A DNA stretch of 10,864 nucleotides from an uncultured Clostridia bacterium (GTDB lineage: Bacteria; Bacillota; Clostridia; Oscillospirales; Acutalibacteraceae), in NCBI GenBank assembly GCA_946539105.1, contig CAMNHG010000044.1:1-10864 (forward strand), written 5' to 3'. The notes under the pieces are model-generated. The model did not search any database and was not told the DNA's origin. It saw nothing but the letters and a program-made list of their open reading frames with translations. Below are positions 7,602-10,864 of the stretch, piece by piece. Position numbers and translations under genes: made by a program. The stretch's first letter is position 1. Every line of letters starts with the position of its first letter.

Positions 7602-7606
7602 CGCCT

Positions 7607-9166
7607 ATGTCAGATAAGGATAAGGAAAAAAGAGCGGAAAAAATCGAACGTGCAGGCGCTATCGCCGGAAGTGCCGATACTGTCAACCGAAACGGTAGTG
7701 CTGTCAAGGAGTTTTTTGTTGCCTACTCAGGCAAGGACAATAGCACAGGTGCGCAACATAAGCGCAGCTTGAAATCTATCTCTGAGAGCAAGGTCAATCC
7801 GAAAACAGAGGCTCAAAACAAGAAGCAGCAGGCAGGTTTTTCCGCCGAGGTTCTATCTACGGCAAAGAAGAATGCGGAGAATGCTTCCAATGGCAAAAGC
7901 AAGACAAAGAGCACGCGTACGGACGATATGAAAAAACAATCAGACGGTAAGGGCGGCGAAATCGGCGGAACCAATGATGAGCTCTATGATACTGCAGATG
8001 TAGACGCCAACGGCAATTACGTTCCGGGCACCGGCGCACAGATGAAATTTGTCGGAAAAAACGCTGAGGATTGCGGCAGAAAGCTGATGGGGAAGGACTA
8101 CGATAAATACATAGATAATGATGTGGATATTGAGGTTCCGAAGGATTACTATGAAGGTGTTCTTAACTACCTGAAAAAACGTCAGCAGAATTTGGAAAAA
8201 CAGCTTGAAAAATTGAAAAAAGACGGCAACACCGAACAAGCAGCAAAGGTCGCAAAAAAGCTCGACCGTGTGAAAAAAACACAAAAGCACGTTAAGCAGA
8301 GCAATGTGACCGCTAAAGAGGCTGAATTTGCCCGTAATCACCCCAAGCTGACAACCGCCAAGAATATTGCTGCCTATGCCAACAAAGCAGGTCTGCAGGC
8401 TGCGGCAGTCGGCGCTGCCGTTACTGCTGTTACTGAAGGCTTCGGCCATATTGTCAAGGTAATCAGGGGAGAAGAAAAACCTGAGGAAGCATTTAAGAAG
8501 GTTTCCGGACTTGTTGGCAAAAGCGCTTTAATAGGCTACGGAACCGGTTTTATAGGCGCTGCTATGGCAGGTGTTATGCAAAATGCCGGATCAGAGTTGA
8601 TTCAGAGTATCGGAAAATCTTCGTTGCCGGCAACCATTGTGTCCGGCTGCGTGGATGTGGCTAAAATTCTTTGGAAATACGGCAACCGTGATATAGACTT
8701 TTTAGAGTGCCTGACAGAATTGGGAGAAAGCGGCGTCGGATTGATTGGTTCGACTGTCGGAGGTACAATCGGATCGGTTGTTCCCGTGATTGGACCAATT
8801 ATAGGCGGAATGGTCGGTTACGCGCTTACAACAGCTTGTTACGGAACTTTTGTAGAGCTTTTTGCCGATGAAAAAGCCGCGCGTATAGAACGTGCCGAAA
8901 AGGAAGCAATAGCTCGGAAGATTATTGCTGAACAGCGTGCTTATCAGCAGGAACTCAATCAAATGATTGACAATTCGCTTAAGGAATACCGTGCCTGCTT
9001 TGACAAGGCATTGTCCGATATGAAAAATGCTCTGCTTACCGGCGACGCAAACTGTTTTATCGGCGGCGCCAATGCCATTACCCGGAAACTTGGCGGCAGA
9101 CCGGCCTTTGACAATACAGACGAATTTGACGCTTTTATGCAAAATGAAGCGACATTAAAACTTTAA
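7607..9166 (+). CDS. Uncharacterised glycine-zipper, coiled-coil protein (first gene of two-gene module)
   Basis: I cannot name this 519-residue protein. Residues 1-120 are charged and low in hydrophobics (Lys, Ser, Asn, Thr, Gly) and look disordered; there is no signal peptide. Residues 125-182 form a compact soluble region beginning with ANGNYVPGTG and including QMKFVG and VPKDYY. Residues 182-232 are a Lys/Gln/Leu-rich coiled coil. Next come Gly/Ala-rich hydrophobic segments at about 252-276, 300-326 and 376-412, the last with repeated GxxxG spacing (GLIGSTVGG, GPIIGGMVG). Such glycine zippers occur in membrane-inserting and pore-forming proteins. Residues 418-460 are a second charged helix, and the tail to 519 looks globular. 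The start is set by AAGGAGG. The next gene begins 14 bases after the stop with its own AGGAGG, so the two are co-expressed, probably as partners. An inactive-until-triggered membrane effector is one reading; a structural or membrane-remodelling protein is another. The gene is diverged from, and probably independent of, the hsd operon. Confidence 0.88.
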   Translation: MSDKDKEKRAEKIERAGAIAGSADTVNRNGSAVKEFFVAYSGKDNSTGAQHKRSLKSISESKVNPKTEAQNKKQQAGFSAEVLSTAKKNAENASNGKSKTKSTRTDDMKKQSDGKGGEIGGTNDELYDTADVDANGNYVPGTGAQMKFVGKNAEDCGRKLMGKDYDKYIDNDVDIEVPKDYYEGVLNYLKKRQQNLEKQLEKLKKDGNTEQAAKVAKKLDRVKKTQKHVKQSNVTAKEAEFARNHPKLTTAKNIAAYANKAGLQAAAVGAAVTAVTEGFGHIVKVIRGEEKPEEAFKKVSGLVGKSALIGYGTGFIGAAMAGVMQNAGSELIQSIGKSSLPATIVSGCVDVAKILWKYGNRDIDFLECLTELGESGVGLIGSTVGGTIGSVVPVIGPIIGGMVGYALTTACYGTFVELFADEKAARIERAEKEAIARKIIAEQRAYQQELNQMIDNSLKEYRACFDKALSDMKNALLTGDANCFIGGANAITRKLGGRPAFDNTDEFDAFMQNEATLKL

Positions 9167-9180
9167 CTCAGGAGGATATT

Positions 9181-10575
9181 ATGTTACCGTTAATTCCAAT
9201 GGTAATTGCAGGCGTTATGGCACTCGCGGGTACAGGTGCGGGCGTGGATGCCGCTGTAAAAAATAAGCGCACAAAGGACAACAACAACCGCGCTCAAGAA
9301 ATTGTGGATGAAGCGCGTAGTGCAGCTGAAAAGGAACGCGAACAGGCGAAAAAAGAGCTGCAAGGCTTCGGAAAGAAAAAGCTTGAGGTTATGGACGTGT
9401 CCATAGGCGCCTTTGCGCAGACATTTGGTAAGCTGAAAAATGTTGAAATATCTGATTTTGATTACCAGAAAGATTCCAAACGGTTGAAAATGAATTATGA
9501 ATCCCTGTCAGAATGGGAGAAAATGAGCGCAACAGCCAAATCTGTTCTCGGCAGTCTGACCGGAGGCATAGGCACCGGTGCTCTGATTGCGTTTGGTGCG
9601 TACAAAGCTACAACCGTTTTTGCCGCTGCTTCACCCGGCACACTTATCTACACGCTCAGCGGCGTTGCCGCTTCAAACGCAACGCTTGCTTTTCTGAGCG
9701 GCGGTTCGTTAGCAGTGGGCGGAATGGGTGTCGCCGGAGGCTCAGCAGTGTTGGGCGGAGCATTTGCCGGTCCTGCCATCTTTGTTATGGGAATTGCCTT
9801 GAATGTTACAGCACGAAAGAAGTATCATAAATCCTTTTCCAATTTGGCAGAAGCTGAACAAGCGGCAGAGGGCATGAATACAGTTAAGGTATTGTGCAGC
9901 GGTATTACCCGTCGCACGCAGCAAATGAAGGGCTTGCTGAGTGACTTGGACGATATTCTGAAAGAACGCGTGTCGGCTTTGGAAGATGTAATCGCTCGGT
10001 CCGGAACAGATTATGCCGCTTATACACGCGAGGAACGTGACGTTGCCGCAACTGCATGCGCGGTTGCTCAGGCTGTTAAACAGGTGATTGATACGCCGAT
10101 TCTAAATGAGGACGGAACGTTGACCGACGCTTCTAAAAAGACTGTAGACGAATTGCGAAGCAGTTATCCGGAAAAGAAGCCGCAGGTAGAGAAAAAGGTG
10201 TGGGATGAAGAAGCTGCTAAAAACAGCAAGTTTTGTGACGCGTTTGCGGCTTCGGCATATTATTTTGCCTTGTGTGACGGCAGCATTGCGCCTGAGGAGG
10301 AAATACTTCTCGCTCAGTATGTTGACAGCTATCTGTGTGATAACAGTTATTCCGAGGAATGTTTATCCTTCATAGAGAAGGTAAAGAAAAATAATGCAAT
10401 TCCGTTTTCGGAACTCACGCCTTTTCTGGATAAAATCTCAGCTGAGGATTTGGGTTCGATCCGTAGCTTTATCTATAAAATAATTTATGCCAGCGAGGGA
10501 AAGAATGCGCAGGAATCCATTGCCTATACACAGTGGAACAGGTATCAGGACAAACGCAGTATGGCAGGCTTTTAA
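9181..10575 (+). CDS. Uncharacterised membrane protein with TerB-like C-terminal domain (second gene of module)
   Basis: I cannot name this 464-residue protein. Residues 2-20 are a hydrophobic Gly/Ala-rich N-terminal segment that could anchor it in the membrane. Residues 30-65 form a charged Glu/Lys/Ala coiled coil. Residues 117-208 are a long Gly/Ala/Val-rich stretch with GG and GxxxG pairs (LSGGSLAVGG, LGGAFAGP) that may form two or three membrane helices or a hairpin. Residues 210-320 are helical and charged. Residues 350-446 resemble TerB, the helical domain of tellurite-resistance proteins, with CDGSIAPEEE at 365-374 matching the DGxIxxEE metal-site pattern. The second half-site (437-446) lacks the usual DG pair, so metal binding may be altered. 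TerB domains have been linked by comparative genomics to membrane-associated stress and phage-response modules. AGGAGG lies five bases before the ATG. A terminator begins 20 bases after the stop, so this is the last gene of the unit. The TerB match is by motif only. Confidence 0.88.
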   Translation: MLPLIPMVIAGVMALAGTGAGVDAAVKNKRTKDNNNRAQEIVDEARSAAEKEREQAKKELQGFGKKKLEVMDVSIGAFAQTFGKLKNVEISDFDYQKDSKRLKMNYESLSEWEKMSATAKSVLGSLTGGIGTGALIAFGAYKATTVFAAASPGTLIYTLSGVAASNATLAFLSGGSLAVGGMGVAGGSAVLGGAFAGPAIFVMGIALNVTARKKYHKSFSNLAEAEQAAEGMNTVKVLCSGITRRTQQMKGLLSDLDDILKERVSALEDVIARSGTDYAAYTREERDVAATACAVAQAVKQVIDTPILNEDGTLTDASKKTVDELRSSYPEKKPQVEKKVWDEEAAKNSKFCDAFAASAYYFALCDGSIAPEEEILLAQYVDSYLCDNSYSEECLSFIEKVKKNNAIPFSELTPFLDKISAEDLGSIRSFIYKIIYASEGKNAQESIAYTQWNRYQDKRSMAGF

Positions 10576-10595
10576 CAAACATAACTGAAAAAACT

Positions 10596-10635
10596 AAACG
10601 GCAGGCGCGCAAATCAGGTGCGTCTGCCGTTTTTT
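10596..10635 (+). terminator. Rho-independent terminator of the two-gene operon
   Basis: AAACGGCAGGCGC (10596-10608) pairs with GCGTCTGCCGTTT (10620-10632) with a single G-T wobble and an 11-base loop. The right arm runs into six T residues at 10630-10635. It lies 20 bases after the second gene's stop and ends its transcript. Confidence 0.92.
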
Positions 10636-10719
10636 GCAAACATTAAAACGACTCACTGACGGACTTGGTATGCAATTACAGATTAATTTTGTCCACGCCA
10701 ATTGAATTCTTGTTTACAG

Positions 10720-10763
10720 AAAAAATACAGCACGTATCTATCGAAAAGTGATAGACACGTGCT
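10720..10763 (-). terminator. Leftward rho-independent terminator for a gene entering from the right
   Basis: Arms at 10729-10742 and 10750-10763 pair over 14 positions with one imperfect pair and a 7-base loop. On the minus strand that pair is a G-U wobble, and six T residues (10725-10720) follow, so the signal works leftward. It sits 30 bases after the stop of the partial minus-strand reading frame. Confidence 0.82.
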
Positions 10764-10792
10764 TTATCATTGTTATTTACTTTCTGAGCTTG

Positions 10793-10864
10793 CTAATTCT
10801 GACAATCGGTATTTTCCGATGATTCATTATGCTGTCCGGCGTAGATTTCGTTTAGGAACTCTAT
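10793..10864 (-). CDS. C-terminal end of a minus-strand gene, cut by the window edge
   Basis: From the right edge the minus strand reads 23 codons with no stop, then TAG at 10795-10793. The peptide starts IEFLNEIYAG and ends in a polar, acidic tail, NESSENTDCQN. The other two minus-strand frames stop sooner. A leftward terminator 30 bases after the stop supports a real gene end. The fragment is too short to identify a family. Confidence 0.55.
   Translation of the reverse strand: MEFLNEIYAGQHNESSENTDCQN

Noticed and set aside
7940..8449. Minus-strand open frame antisense to the 519-aa gene
   Set aside because: The plus-strand gene has a promoter, ribosome site, operon context and full length. 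The minus frame has none of these.
1..10864. tRNA, rRNA, riboswitch, insertion sequence or integrase
   Set aside because: No transposase or integrase motifs, no terminal repeats and no recognisable structured RNA were seen on either strand.

Overview
The window looks like a defence-rich accessory region of a Bacillota genome, probably a clostridial or gut-type lineage. This rests on strong AGGAGG-type ribosome binding sites, a near-consensus extended -10 promoter, moderate GC with AT-rich intergenic DNA, and protein style. No marker gene fixes the species.

Left part (8-7250, all minus strand, transcribed right to left): a complete five-gene type I restriction-modification operon in the order hsdM, a 219-aa membrane-anchored protein, hsdS, a 252-aa protein of unknown function, hsdR. 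HsdM and HsdR match the EcoR124-type (type IC) subunits in length and motif spacing. Every junction overlaps or is at most 11 bases, so the unit is almost certainly co-transcribed and translationally coupled. The two extra genes sit exactly at the M/S and S/R junctions. They share the low GC of hsdS, whereas hsdM and hsdR are clearly GC-richer. The operon therefore looks like a conserved M...R frame around an exchangeable specificity-plus-cargo cassette (about 3121-5690). hsdS carries four tandem 12-bp units encoding a TELT repeat in its central helix, the equivalent of the TAEL repeats that set target spacer length in EcoR124-family enzymes.

Centre (7251-7606): a divergent intergenic region of 356 bp. 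It holds a TATAAT box for the hsd operon, an extended -10 promoter for the rightward genes, and a perfect 8-bp-arm inverted repeat between them.

Right part (7607-10575, plus strand): a two-gene operon of proteins I do not recognise by name. The first (519 aa) has a long charged, disordered-looking N-terminus, a compact middle domain, coiled coils, and several Gly/Ala-rich segments able to enter a membrane. The second (464 aa) has an N-terminal membrane segment, a coiled coil, a large Gly/Ala-rich hydrophobic core and a C-terminal domain resembling TerB. They share a promoter, lie 14 bases apart and end at a strong terminator. This pair is the best candidate for an undescribed system, possibly a membrane-acting defence or stress module beside the restriction system.

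Far right (10576-10864): a rightward terminator, a leftward terminator, and the last 23 codons of a minus-strand gene that enters from beyond the window.
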